Assembly (NCBI GenBank): GCA_020310875.1
Contig: CM035417.1
Span: forward strand, 106,270,779-106,334,778
Source of the DNA: Ceratopteris richardii
Lineage: Eukaryota; Streptophyta; Polypodiopsida; Polypodiales; Pteridaceae
Length of the DNA stretch: 64,000 nucleotides
Direction of reading: 5' to 3'
This document shows positions 10,606 through 21,131 of the stretch, piece by piece. Position 1 is the first letter of the stretch. Every line of letters begins with the position of its first letter. The notes beneath the pieces are model-generated. The model was not told the origin of the DNA. It saw only the letters and a program-made list of their open reading frames with translations, and did not search any database. A program made the translations under genes and the position numbers.

Positions 10606-11742
10606 ATCAATTATCCTATGCGAGCTTGTCCCTACAACTTCACACATGGCCATAGGATATCCTTGATCTGCACAGTTATTTGTTCTAGGCTGATCTCTAC
10701 CTTGCCTTCGTAATTTCATCCTTCTGATGCGTTCTAAAGCTTCTGCTTGAGCTTCTTCTCGAATTCGCTTTTCTTCCTCTTTGCGTTTTTTAGCAGTGTT
10801 GAGTCGGCTGAGCAATTCCTCCGTGAGGGGTTCCTGATACCACTTGACTCTGCACCCGCTAATATAGTTTGGGAGAACATCCCCCTCTAGAGTGGCTAGT
10901 TGTACGGCTCCACTCGTGGAGATCCTATTGATGATCATAGGTCCGTAGCCTCTCTTTTCTAGCTTCCTTGCGTGTTGTTTCAGTGTATAGACTAAAACTA
11001 GATCTCCTGCTTTCAAACCTTTGTCCTTCACATGGGCATCGAAGTATGATTTCTGTCTCTTCTTGGCTGCATATATTCCTGCGGCGGCTCTCAGTCTTGT
11101 TTCTCCTAATCGTTCAAGGTCAAAAATCCTGGAGGAGAGCTCATGACCTGTCCATTCATGCTCTTGTGCTACTCTCAATGTAGGAATCAAGAAGTCCAAG
11201 GGCAGCACAGCGTTTTGGCCAAATACCATCTGAAAGGGGGTAGCTTGGAGTACCGTTTTGTAGGCAACTCGGTATGCCCAAACAGCATGGTGTAACTGTT
11301 TGTCCCAATCAGAGCGTTTTGTGTTCACTAATTTTGTCAGTACATTGCATAAGATCTTATTAGTGCTCTCAGCTTGTCCATTAGCTTGAGGGTGATAGGG
11401 GGCAGACTTCTTGTGTATTACCAAGAATTCTTGGAGTAGATTTTCAATCACTTCGTTCAAGAAATGAGTGCCTCTATCACTTACAAGCTCTATAGGTAGC
11501 CCATATCTCGTGAATACATTCTCAAACAAGAATTTAGCAGTTGTTTGAGCATCGTTCTTTGTCGTAGCCTTTACCTCTACCCACTTGGTGAGATAATCTG
11601 TCGCAACAATGATGTATTCCGCATGAGAACCCTTAGCTGGGGGATTAATAGGACCTACGAAGTCTATTCCCCACTTAGAGAATGCACGTCCACCCATCAT
11701 AGGCTTCAGTGGCATCTCATCTTTGCGTATAGGATACTGAGT

Positions 11743-12447
11743 CCTCTGACAGACATCACACCGTTTCACATAGGTATGAGCATCCATGTGAAGGGTAGGC
11801 CACCAGAAGCCCGCAAATAGTATTGCCTTGATCGCCCGATCCGGTCCAAAGTGTCCTCCTGCTACACCTTGGTGAGCAGTTTCTAAGATCTTAAGATACT
11901 CACTTTCATGGACACATAGCCTCAGGTAACCATCTTTACCACGCTTATATAGATTATCACCAATGAGAGAATAATCCTGGGCTTCTTGTTCTAAACTCCT
12001 TTTCCTAGCTAGAGTCATGTCTGGAGGGAATGTGTTTGTCCTCAAGAATGATACTAGAGGTTCACTCCAATCTGGCACAATGGATACTTGATAGAGAGTG
12101 GCATGTTCCACAGGTGGTTTAGTGCAACAGATTGGGTATTCCTTGCACAACTTTTGGACATCAGCTTCCATAGTTGGCCAATGTACTCCAAGTCTCTTTA
12201 GGGTCTGTAAAGTTCGTTGCTTTGAGTAGTGTTGCTCTAACGCACCTACATGTGCTAATTGCAACCATTTAGCGTACTCATCCTCTTCTACGCAACAAGC
12301 CAAGATCCCTTGATCTGTGTGCTTGTACATGCTTCCTGCCATGATGTGATACTTTTGGGCTTTTACGATCTCTCTATTCCGTGTGTTTACCACTGGATGA
12401 TTAGGCCCGTATGTCAATACTGGTACCAATGGCTTGGCCCACTGCGG
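11743..12447 (-). other. Tandem duplication of integrase N-terminal zinc module (Gypsy-A)
   Basis: Two consecutive segments share the same layout: P-x-W-x-x-PLV at the start (PQWAKPLV, PDWSEPLV), then an LYKRG-type strand (GSMYKHTDQG, DNLYKRGKDG), a Cys-Val-x-Glu block (CCVEEDEYAKWLQLAH, LCVHESEYLKILETAH), His-x6-His, a WPT block (VHWPTMEAD, WWPTLHMDA) and a Cys pair. The second is the canonical HHCC module. The first has lost the C-x2-C spacing in Gypsy-A but keeps it in Gypsy-B (TCQTCQ). Confidence 0.85.
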
Positions 12448-12802
12448 TACAACTTCCAAATTAAACAAGTAAGCATCAGGAAGATCATCTGACACTCCTT
12501 GTGGGGCTTCTCCCGATGTGAGCCTAGAGAGATGATCAGCTCTCAAATGAGTCCTACCTTTCCTTACCACAACTTCAAAGTCATATTCCATGAGCAAGAG
12601 AAACCATCTTACTAATCTTCCTGTATTGCATGGCTTGTTTACAAGATATAACAATGCCTGATGATCAGTAAAAAATTTAAACTTATTTGCAAGCAAATAG
12701 TGTCTAAATTTCTTAACAGCATATACCATGCCTAAGCCTTCTCTCTCTGTAGTGGTGTAATTCCGTTCAGCCGCATTCAATTGTCTACTGGCATAGGCAA
12801 TT

Positions 12803-13026
12803 TGTTAGACGGCCGCCGAACAAAGGACAATTGTACTTAGACAGAAGTTTTTAATGTAGAAAGAACCCTTCTGAAAGTACGCGGTAAAGAAAGATTCGCG
12901 TAAAAGCCTTGTAACAAAACTCTATTTAAAGCGATCAGAGAGGGCATCAGAAAGAGCAGCCCCCCCCCCCGTTTTTTGGGAAGTTGCGAATATATTGTGA
13001 GAGTTCCCGTTTTGGGGTTACTTTAC
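12803..13026 (+). repeat. Gypsy-C left LTR, truncated
   Basis: Identical or almost identical to the first 224 bp of the right LTR (20071-20294), ending at ...gttactttac. A TATA-like ctatttaaagc at about 12927 and a C-run followed by T-run at 12959-12976 lie inside. The next base starts the pol frame. Confidence 0.93.
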
Positions 13027-16000
13027 GCAAGTATTGATTGATGGAGGCTCAGGCGTAAACATTGCAACCGCAGCATTATGCAAAAAGCTAGGCTGGACCG
13101 AAATTGAACCAGTGCAATTCTTTGTTCGAATGGCGGATCAATCGAGAGTCCATCCTGTAGGGCTTGTGCGGAATGTACCAATCACTCTACAAGGTACAAC
13201 CTTCAAGATGACTTTTGTCATACTAGATCTACCCGAATCCACTTTGGATTACAATCTTCTTTTCGGCCGACCTTGGCTGAAGCATGCGAAGGTAATACAG
13301 GACTGGTCTGCACAAGAGCTTACGTTCAAGGATGCCCATCGTAAATATGTGGTGAAACTAGATGCTATGCAATCTTGCGAACCTCACGCCCGACCGTACT
13401 TTGCTGAACCAGTTCACATGTTAGATGGACTGTCAGATGATGAAGAAGAGCAATTTCTGAAGAGTAACGCCGATTTAATGACTCTAGGAACTGTTGACCT
13501 ACAATCCGTCATAGATAACTGGAACACGTCAATATGTACAGTAGTAGCTATCACCGGAAATTCGGTCCAGGAAAGTACTTCCTCAACCCATGACGACGAA
13601 TTACAACCACTGTTCAAGCCAACAGATGATACAGATAAACCTCAACAATTTTATATTCCAGAAGACCAGCTGATCACGTACAATCTAGGAGATAGAGACC
13701 ACCCACGACCTGTGAAGATAAGGCAGAACTTACCGGAAACATTTAAGGCGGATTTGATTAAACTTCTTCAAGAATTTGCAGACGTCTTTGCATGGGATTA
13801 CAAAGACATGAAAGGATTAGATCCGCGCATCTATCAACACAGGGTCATGTTGAAACCAGAAGTGAAACCGCAAAGACAACCCAGCTATAGAATGAACCCC
13901 CATTATGCATCACAAGTAAAAGCTGAACTTGATAGACTATTAAAAGTCGGATTCATTGTACCAGTAGAACACGCTGAATGGATCTCACCCATCGTGATCG
14001 TGCCAAAGAAAAACAAGCAGTTACGAATCTGTGTGGATTACCGGAAACTAAATGCAGCAACAGTACCAGATCCTTTCCCGATCCCCTTTTTGGATACCAT
14101 GCTCGATAGAGTCGCAGGTCATGAAATGTATTCATTTTTAGATGGATACAGCGGGTACAACCAGGTTAGAATGGCTGAAGAAGATATACCAAAAACTGCC
14201 TTCATTACCAATTGGGGTGTTTTTGCCTGTACAGTAATGTGGTTCGGACTAAGAAATGCGCCAAGCACATTTCAAAGATGTATGCAGGAGATATTTTCTC
14301 CTTATCTCACTTCATTCATGCAAGTCTACCTCGACGACTTCTCAATCTTTGGGAAGATGATAGCCCATTTGTTTCACTTACGATGCTGCTTTTAGAAGTG
14401 TAGAGAATATAGACTCTGCCTTAATCCTAGCAAATCCGTGTTTGCCGTTTCGTGTGGTAAACTACTTGGGCATATCGTATCTGCTCAAGGTATTCAAGTG
14501 GACCCCGATAAGATTTCAGCGATTTTAGAAGCCCCGATACCCACAACTCCGAAGGAAGTAATGCGTTTTATGGGTCAAATACGATGGCATGGCAGACACT
14601 TACGGTGGATTGCTCACCTAGCAGTACCTCTGAACAAGCTAATCACAAAAACTCCCCGACAGTTTGAATGGACTGAAGAATGTCAAACTACATTTGATCG
14701 ACTCAAGTATCTCCTGACGCACGCTCCAATTTTACAACCACCGGACTGGGACAATCCGTTCCATGTTTTTGTTGACGCTTCAGATATTGCAATAGGCAGT
14801 ATTCTGATGCAGCAAACAGACAAGTGGTTTCGCCCTGTTTATTACGCCAGTAGAAGACTTGCGCCTGCAGAAAAGAACTACTCCACCACGGAAAGAGAAT
14901 GTCTAGGACTAATCTACTCAATCAAAAAGTTCAGACATTATCTACTAGGTCGTAAATTTACCTTCCATGTGGATCATGCTGCCCTTGTTTATCTAGTAAG
15001 ACAGCAGCACTTAGGAGGACGATTGGCACGATGGGTGCTACTTTTACAAGAATTCGATTATGATGTCATTCACCGACCCGGAAATGCACACGCCTTAGCA
15101 GATTTCTTATCACGCCTAGATTCCGGTGAAGCTCCGATAGGAATAGATGACACGACTCCTGCGATTTATAATGCTGAACCACTACCGGATGAGTCACCCA
15201 ACTTAGAAACACCACCTACATACTATGATCAGATTCTAACTTTCCTCACCGAAGGACGCCTTCCAGCCGAGACTGCCAAGGCAGTTCGAAGAAAAATCGC
15301 AGTTGTTAGCCGCCGATTTCGGTTAGTTGCTGGAGAACCGTATTATACAGATCATACCGGAATCCTACTTCGCTGTATTCCACCACATGAAGTTAACTCA
15401 GTTATCACTTTGGCTCACTCAATTCCTTCCGGTGGCCATTTTGCAGCAGACTTAACTCACCGGAAAATTCTACAAGGAGGACTCTGGTGGCCAACTATGT
15501 ACAGAGATATCTCACAGTTTGTTAGACAATGCGATGCTTGCCAAAGAACTGGTCAGCCCTTACAACGGCATCTTTTTCCCCTGCAACCCATCTTACCATT
15601 AGAACCTTTTCAGAAATGGGGTTTAGATTTTATCGGGCCAATTACACCTCCAGCAGTATCCAGTAACAATCGATACATACTGACTTGCACAGATTACGCA
15701 ACTCGATGGGCAGAAGCTTGGGCTTTGCGATCTGCTACAGCAGTTACGGTAGCAAAATGCCTGCTCACGGATGTCTTTCCACGATTTGGATTACCACTGG
15801 AAATTTTCTCAGATCAAGGTACTCATTTTGTAAACAATTTAATGAAGGCTCTCACACAGTCCTTCCAAGTCACACATAAATTTAGCTCTCCTTATTATCC
15901 ACGTGCCAATGGACTAGCTGAAAGTACAAACAAAGCACTGTTAAATATCCTCCGGAAATTGATCATGGAAACACCGGAAAGATGGGATCAACTACTACCT

Positions 16001-16486
16001 GCAGTATTATGGGCATACCGAACTACATATAAAGTAACCACAGGCCTGACACCTTTCAAGTTAGCTTATGGCTTAGAAGCTATCGCTCCCATGGAAATAG
16101 TCATCCCAAGTTTGCGGGTAGCAATCACTCAGAAGATGCTTCCAGAATCTTCACTGACAGAACGAATGGACGCACTCAGAGCACTCGATGAGCACCGATG
16201 GCTCAGTTTTTTAACTATGCGTGAAGTTCAACTAAGACAGGCTAAGACGCACGATCGATATTTGAAGACGCCAATCTTTTCGGTAGGACAGCTTGTACTC
16301 TTCTATAATGCAAAATCGGACAGAGCAGCAGGAAAATTCAAACTACGATGGTTCGGCCCTTTCAAGATCTCAGCACGAGTAGGTCCGGCAACTTTTCGGT
16401 TGACTACGTTGACCGAAATTCCACTTCCAAAAGTAATTAATGGATCGAAGTTGCGACCGTATTATCCCACTACCAGTACGCCTTAA
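13027..16486 (+). pseudogene. Gypsy-C Pol: protease, RT, RNase H, integrase
   Basis: Open from the LTR junction to TAG at 14393-14395, then open again in the same frame to 16486. Protease begins right at its active site (VLIDGGSGVNIA) and includes LLFGRPWL. RT: RICVDYRKLNAAT, YSFLDGYSGYNQ, VYLDDFSIFG. RNase H: FVDASDIAIGS, YSTTERECLGL, HVDHAALVYL. Integrase: single HHCC module (AHSIPSGGH...CDACQ), core D (GLDFIGP), D (SDQGTHF), E (NGLAEST). The TAG falls between RT palm and connection where related proteins have a codon before KCREY. No second protease follows integrase, unlike Gypsy-A and Gypsy-B. The protease N-terminus and all of gag are missing. Confidence 0.92.
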
Positions 16487-16751
16487 TTATTCGGCGACGA
16501 GCCACGTTTTTGTACAAATTTATACGTTTTGCTTTTAGCCGTCTTTTGTACAGATCTTTATGATACCAGCCGCCTCTCCCTACCGATCACTCAGTACGCA
16601 CGCCAGCATGCAAACCATATCGTTCCCGCACCACACAATGATCCTCACCTCCACACCGTGTTCTACATATTTAAACCCCTGAGTTGCGCCAAAAACCGCT
16701 ATTGTGTTTTCGTGATTGTGTATTCTGTGTTTTCTGTGCACTGTGAACGCC
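16487..16751 (+). promoter_or_regulatory. Gypsy-C pol-ORF3 spacer with candidate internal promoter
   Basis: Non-coding 265 bp. catatttaaacccc at 16666-16679 resembles a TATA box lying about 80 bp before ATG 16752, and the following C/A-rich stretch would suit a start site. This could give a subgenomic transcript for the extra ORF. No experimental signal can be read from sequence alone. Confidence 0.4.
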
Positions 16752-18845
16752 ATGGAAGCTCTAGCCAACTACGCTTCTTTCCGCGAAGGCATCCCTACAG
16801 ACGTAGGCGAATACCTGAGATGCAGAGGGTTGGCCAACTTCGCTGAGTTGCCTTGGCACTCAGTGGAAACCCATCCCTTCTCCGCACAGATCATTCAAGC
16901 CATTGCCCAAAGCTCCGCCACCGCACGACAGTGGGCCTTCGTTTCCCTCCCACACAGAACTGTCATCACCTTCCAAGCCTTCGCCGACGCCTACCGCCTC
17001 ACCCCGCAAGGTCGCGAAAATGGCCCTACCATCACTGTAGCCCGTATGGCCGAACTCTTTCCCCGTTCCTCATCAAACGAGTACGCCATCCTATGTCGCC
17101 CCGAACCCGAGCGATCCGCCCTCCAGTTCCTTGTAGCCATCCTTAACCTGCAGAAACGAACTTATGGCATCTCTCGCCCCTTCTACTCCGCCCTAGATTT
17201 AGCTGCCCGCGAACCGGTAAATTTTGCCTCCTATTTCTTCCATAGAATCCATAAAGAATGTGTAGCTATCGTAAAACAGCTCCAAAAGGGTTCTTCCCCC
17301 CGCTCTCGCCTTCCACACATCATCTCCTTCCTCTTCCCTACCATCCTCGCCGCGCAACCCCCACCCGCAGGCCCCACACTTCGACACGAAGAGTCCGCCC
17401 AACCAATCGAGGACAGCGAAGAAGAAGACGAAGAAATTAATCAGCTCTTCCGTACCAAGCGAATTCGGGTCAGCTCCTCGGAGAGTGAAGTCCAAGGATC
17501 CGCCGGAAAAGATCAGGAGACCAAGCCAGACGACCAAGAAGAAACGTACCACGACACCACCACACACATCGAAACATCGACGGAGCAACCAGACCAGCCG
17601 GATCAAGCAGAGACGGAACTAGTATCCACAGAAAAAGAGTCGGAGCAGCACCAGGATGAACAGGAATCGGCCACCAAAGCTCTGGAACAACTCATCGACG
17701 CCATCAACCAGACAGAAACACTCGCCAAGGTAAACCCCTCAGACACCGTCCTCCCTACATCACCTCCTGCCAAACCCCTACCCCCACCTGAACCACCCCT
17801 CCCCCCCACCGATGAACCCACAGCATCTTCCTCTTCCTCCCCCAACTACTCTCCACCAAACTCCCAGCAACTCCTCACCGACACATCCTCTCAACCTCGT
17901 CGTCCTCCACCACCACCACCACCACCGAACGCACTCTCGGAACTTGCCGCCACGGGGCAGTACCTCATCCAGTTATCACACCAGCTACCCGCCCAATTTT
18001 CGGCAGCCACGGACCACCTGAAACGCGAATACCAGCACAAGGTAGACACCCTGGAAGCCGACATCGCCCCCCTCCAGGAAGAAATTGATGCCGTAAAAAC
18101 CGAAAATCATCAACTGCGGGCACAGCTAGCAGAACTCGAAGCACGAGTTTCGATAGAACAGACGCTAGTACAACAACGAGATGAAGCCCTGGACCAGATA
18201 GCTGCTAAAGACAAACTCATACACGATGCACATGAGGAAATTCGGACACTGAAGGCCGCCCTTCAAGAACAAGCAAATATCAACGTCTCTCTCGAAGAAC
18301 TGATCGCAGACACGAAGCGTCAATTACAAGAAACCACCCAGACGATGCAGGAGCAACAGAAAGAAGCTGCCGAAGTTCAAGAACGATTACGGCGAGCCGA
18401 AGAATGTGCCGACGCGGTCAACAGCATTCTCAAAAAACAATTAATAAAGGAAGGCCAATATCAAAAGGATATTGCAAGGACGCGCAGAGAACGAGATTCA
18501 CTGCAGAAAAGTCTGGCATTCCAAAACCAACAGTTTGAACGCAACGACAACCAGATACGCAATCAGAAGGAGTGCATCAGAGAAATGCAGAACAAACTAG
18601 TGGAAATAACGACAGCCCGAGATGCGGCACTAGCCAACGACTTCTATCTCCAGGAGGCTTTTCTTCAAACCCAAGCTGAAATTTTGTTAAATCAAGCCAT
18701 AGCCCTTAGTGCAGTAAGAACCGACGCCCAATTATTAGAACCTACCACCATAGTACAAATGTTAGAAACCCTCAAAAAGAAAATTACCCGAACATTTAGG
18801 CTTGCCAGAAGTATGTATTTAGAAGGTATAGTATCCGAACCGTAG
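16752..18845 (+). CDS. Gypsy-C extra ORF (env position): globular head plus coiled coil
   Basis: Start chosen at ATG 16752 (MEALANYASFREGIPTDVG), in GCCATGG context; upstream in-frame sequence is spacer. About 697 residues, uninterrupted. Residues 1-190 look globular, with GLANFAELPW and a TVITFQAFADAYRLTP block resembling the putative plant transposon protein domain of some gypsy accessory ORFs (inferred from pattern memory). About 200-430 is acidic, then Pro/Ser-rich with a run of eight prolines. About 430-690 is a long heptad-type coiled coil (LEADIAPLQEEIDAV...LEARVS). No signal peptide or clear membrane segment, so an envelope role is not supported. Its GC-rich codon use differs from the AT-rich neighbours. 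Intact, although pol beside it is broken. Confidence 0.8.
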   Translation: MEALANYASFREGIPTDVGEYLRCRGLANFAELPWHSVETHPFSAQIIQAIAQSSATARQWAFVSLPHRTVITFQAFADAYRLTPQGRENGPTITVARMAELFPRSSSNEYAILCRPEPERSALQFLVAILNLQKRTYGISRPFYSALDLAAREPVNFASYFFHRIHKECVAIVKQLQKGSSPRSRLPHIISFLFPTILAAQPPPAGPTLRHEESAQPIEDSEEEDEEINQLFRTKRIRVSSSESEVQGSAGKDQETKPDDQEETYHDTTTHIETSTEQPDQPDQAETELVSTEKESEQHQDEQESATKALEQLIDAINQTETLAKVNPSDTVLPTSPPAKPLPPPEPPLPPTDEPTASSSSSPNYSPPNSQQLLTDTSSQPRRPPPPPPPPNALSELAATGQYLIQLSHQLPAQFSAATDHLKREYQHKVDTLEADIAPLQEEIDAVKTENHQLRAQLAELEARVSIEQTLVQQRDEALDQIAAKDKLIHDAHEEIRTLKAALQEQANINVSLEELIADTKRQLQETTQTMQEQQKEAAEVQERLRRAEECADAVNSILKKQLIKEGQYQKDIARTRRERDSLQKSLAFQNQQFERNDNQIRNQKECIREMQNKLVEITTARDAALANDFYLQEAFLQTQAEILLNQAIALSAVRTDAQLLEPTTIVQMLETLKKKITRTFRLARSMYLEGIVSEP

Positions 18846-19270
18846 GTACTTGCGGGTACGAGTCCCGAGGACCCGATAATACTAAGTCCGAAAGTTAGTA
18901 TTAGAAGTCACGATTTTTTGTGCATAATACTTTCACACATGTAAAAGACGTTCCAAGTCCAGCACCAGTCTCCAGAATGATGATTCTTGATTCGAGAATC
19001 TCGGTAAGCAGCCTAAAATGTCATATCAGAATGGAATACCATCATTCTAGCGACTGGCAGCTTAAGGTCTCGCACTTATAAATACGAATACCCGGGAACG
19101 CACACTTACACCAAACGGTGTTGAGACTACAACCGATACTACATCACAGTGGCTTCGATCGAGCTGGCAAGACACTAGGCGTACGCTGTGTGACTTAGTG
19201 TGGAACAAGACTGAAAGACAACGCTCTTCATGGTGGCCGGAAAGGGTGATGAAGCAAGGTAGCGTCAAGG

Positions 19271-19633
19271 ATGGTGCCGATGCAGACGAAAGCAAGACGG
19301 GGAGTGATGAAGTGCGCATACAACTGCGGGGAAGAATTGATCATTTCCAGCGACTCGGGAGAAGTGATCATGGCTAGCGATTCGGAAGACGACAGGCGAA
19401 ACGAACAGGATAATGACGAGGATTTGATGGAGAATATCAAAGAACTTCGACAACATCACCAGAGGATGGGACTCCTACAGTTTGCTAAGTCATCCTGGGG
19501 ACAGTGGACTTCTTCCGCCACTAGAACAAGTGCGATCAGAAAGGATTGGGGAGTTAATTCCTGGCATGGACCGACAGACAATATAAATGGATATCTCAGC
19601 CAGGTGGTGATAGGATACTGTATGGTTACATGA
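19271..19633 (+). pseudogene. Unidentified acidic protein-like frame in Gypsy-C
   Basis: 120 codons, with a Ser/Asp/Glu-rich patch followed by a helical Glu/Gln/Arg segment and a Trp-containing end (SSWGQWTSSATR). About 190 bp downstream of the TATA motif at 19077. A plausible continuation after a frame change near 19600 reads WLHDFCRRHGFNSTEGTL. It may be the remnant of a gag, a second accessory ORF or a captured host sequence. Not recognised. Confidence 0.35.
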
Positions 19634-20038
19634 CTTCTGCAGAAGACATGGATTCAACAGCACAGAGGGTACTTTGATTCCATACACGAAGCGCTTAAAG
19701 CACAAGATCAAGAAAGAGGGCCCAGGTAACAACGAAATCAAGAGTAGATTCTTATTATATGTATAAATCGACATGTTTTTCAGAAGGGCTTAGATGTTCA
19801 GAAAACTATTTAAAGGAAGAGCTGCGAGTATCTAAAGTTTTGAGTCCTTGAGGCAACTAGACCAGCTATACGAGTTTGAAGAAATTATGGAGAAAGAGAC
19901 GACCTACCACGTACAGCGACATATTCGGGATTGGAAGATAGTTGCAGAATCACCCGCAGGATATGGACATTATGAACGATTAACCAGAGTCTTTCTGATG
20001 CATAGCCCCAGGCAAAAGGATATCACCTACAGTATTGC

Positions 20039-20069
20039 ACTTGCGGGTTCGAGTCCACCGTGCGTGCCA
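20039..20069. other. tRNA 3'-end-like sequence against the Gypsy-C right LTR
   Basis: Plus strand shows a B-box-like ggttcgagtcc (20046-20056) and then a 13-nt tail ending CCA, one base before the LTR. On the minus strand this would read TGG... just after an LTR, the layout of a primer-binding site for an element in the opposite direction to pol. T-stem pairing is imperfect, so it is not a functional tRNA gene. Confidence 0.4.
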
Positions 20070-20070
20070 G

Positions 20071-21126
20071 TGTTAGACGGCCGCCGAACAAAGGACAATT
20101 GTACTTAGACAGAAGTTTTTAATGTAGAAAGAACCCTTCTGAAAGTACGCGGTAAAGAAAGATTCGCGTAAAAGCCTTGTAACAAAACTCTATTTAAAGC
20201 GATCAGAGAGGGCATCAGAAAGAGCAGCCCCCCCCCCCGTTTTTTGGGAAGTTGCGAATATATTGTGAGAGTTCCCGTTTTGGGGTTACTTTACTTCTTC
20301 TACTGTGTGCAAACGAGTAGAGTGTCTTGGTTCTGTCCTGTCTGTGCACCTTCTCTGTGTAATCATTCGACTGTGTATGTGTGATACACTGTGTGTTACG
20401 AGTCGGTACTGCGATTGTGAGAGTCTGTTCGGTAACGAGTTGAGGTGACTTGATTATGCGTAAGGTGTTAGAGTGTTGTCTATTTGCTATTCCTGTGGTG
20501 GAATAAGTAAGTGTGAGGGATGGACATGAGCTGGTATGATTCTCTGTAAGGGATTGAGTTGGTATCGTAGTCTGTGTTCAAGGTAACGCCAGTAATACCT
20601 AAGTACGCGTAGAATGGCAACACGGTTGTGATGCGTCTTATGATCCGTAGATATTACGATTTGAAAGGTAGACACGCGGTAAGTTTGTGAACTGATAAGG
20701 AGGATTGTGTGTTAAGTTACTAAAAGTGTTGGACTGCAATCTCCGACTACTGCTCAACCACTATGGCAGAACAGCCTGAGAACTCTGAGTCCAGTATGTT
20801 GGTCTAATTGAAGTTGTTCAGGAGCGAAACCTGAGTGAAGACGGAATAGCCACAACTACGGTTGAGTAAGGAATTGGGAAAATAGTACAGGGCCTCTATC
20901 TAACAGACCCCTACCACTCCCAAGGACCCACATGGTTCGAGGCAGTGTATTTTCTGCGGTAATATTGAATTCAGAGCAAAAGGGAGAGACTCGGAAATAT
21001 CTGGTACATAGGTATGGAACCAGATTCTGGAGTCTCCGAAGGGTTGTTGCGTGGAAGTAGTAATTAACGACCGCGGTAGGCAATTAACAGTTACGATAAT
21101 CATAAACGACGAAATAACCTTTAACA
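20071..21126 (+). repeat. Gypsy-C right LTR (1056 bp)
   Basis: Starts TGTTAGAC and ends TTTAACA next to the target duplication caatt. The first 224 bp match the truncated left LTR. Contains the same TATA-like element and C/T-run. A TCTAACA at about 20899-20905 mimics an LTR end, but the target duplication and the exact return to Gypsy-A coding sequence fix the true border at 21126. Confidence 0.9.
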
Positions 21127-21131
21127 CAATT

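Larger units (their letters stand above)
9796..12802 (-). pseudogene. Gypsy-A Pol, 3' half: RNase H end, duplicated INT zinc module, integrase, second protease
   Basis: Continuation of pol after the Gypsy-C insertion. Counting from Met at 12780: RNase H C-terminus (1-98, NYTTTEREGLG, FFTDHQAL); first zinc-binding module (112-222, H177, H184, C212, C218); second module (236-346, H303, H310, C341, C344); integrase core D373, D435, E471 (GIDFVGP, SDRGTHF, NGQAEST); GPY-like C-terminal domain (KRGYGPMIINRIS); a charged helix (about 665-700); a retropepsin-like domain (726-835, LIDSGAATS and VLGQDWIY); then a basic tail with QIWVSK and QVWVPKK. The frame is open for 994 codons and ends at TAG 9796-9798. 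Enzymes of integration and processing in the virus-like particle, as known for the family. The element is split and so inactive, but this half is unusually well preserved. Confidence 0.9.
18846..20070 (+). other. Gypsy-C segment between extra ORF and right LTR
   Basis: An unexplained 1.2 kb. It is bounded by an 18-bp direct repeat with one mismatch (18848-18865 and 20039-20056, acttgcgggtacgagtcc type). A good plant TATA motif, cttataaatac, lies at about 19074-19084. Downstream, protein-like plus-strand stretches occur in changing frames: an acidic segment (IIASDSEDDRRNEQ-like) in 19271-19633, a basic one (LIPYTKRLKHKIKK) at about 19670-19715, and another in 19848-20070. This looks like a decayed coding sequence, but I recognise no family. 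No polypurine tract is visible before the LTR. Confidence 0.5.
12803..21126 (+). mobile_element. Gypsy-C: deleted Ty3/gypsy element with extra coiled-coil ORF
   Basis: Flanked by the 5-bp duplication caatt (12798-12802 and 21127-21131) and inserted into the RNase H region of Gypsy-A, whose reading resumes exactly on both sides (DLPI...AYASRQLN). Left LTR is cut after 224 bp and joined straight to the protease active site, so U5, PBS and gag are missing. Pol, an extra ORF and a 1.2-kb segment of unclear origin precede a complete right LTR. Base composition is richer in GC than the surrounding elements, most clearly in the extra ORF. Confidence 0.92.

Noticed and set aside
17199-17845. Minus-strand frames opposite the Gypsy-C extra ORF
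   Set aside because: They are antisense shadows of a GC-rich, codon-biased ORF, with no domain.
16752-18845. Calling the Gypsy-C extra ORF an envelope glycoprotein
   Set aside because: No signal peptide, transmembrane segment, Cys pattern or cleavage site is visible; position alone is not evidence.
20039-20069. A tRNA gene
   Set aside because: Only a B-box and a CCA-ending tail are present. No D-arm, anticodon arm or paired acceptor stem is seen, and CCA is not genomically encoded in plant nuclear tRNA genes.
20899-20905. TCTAACA as the right end of the Gypsy-C LTR
   Set aside because: It pairs with TGTTAGA, but the target duplication caatt and exact return to Gypsy-A coding sequence place the end at 21126.
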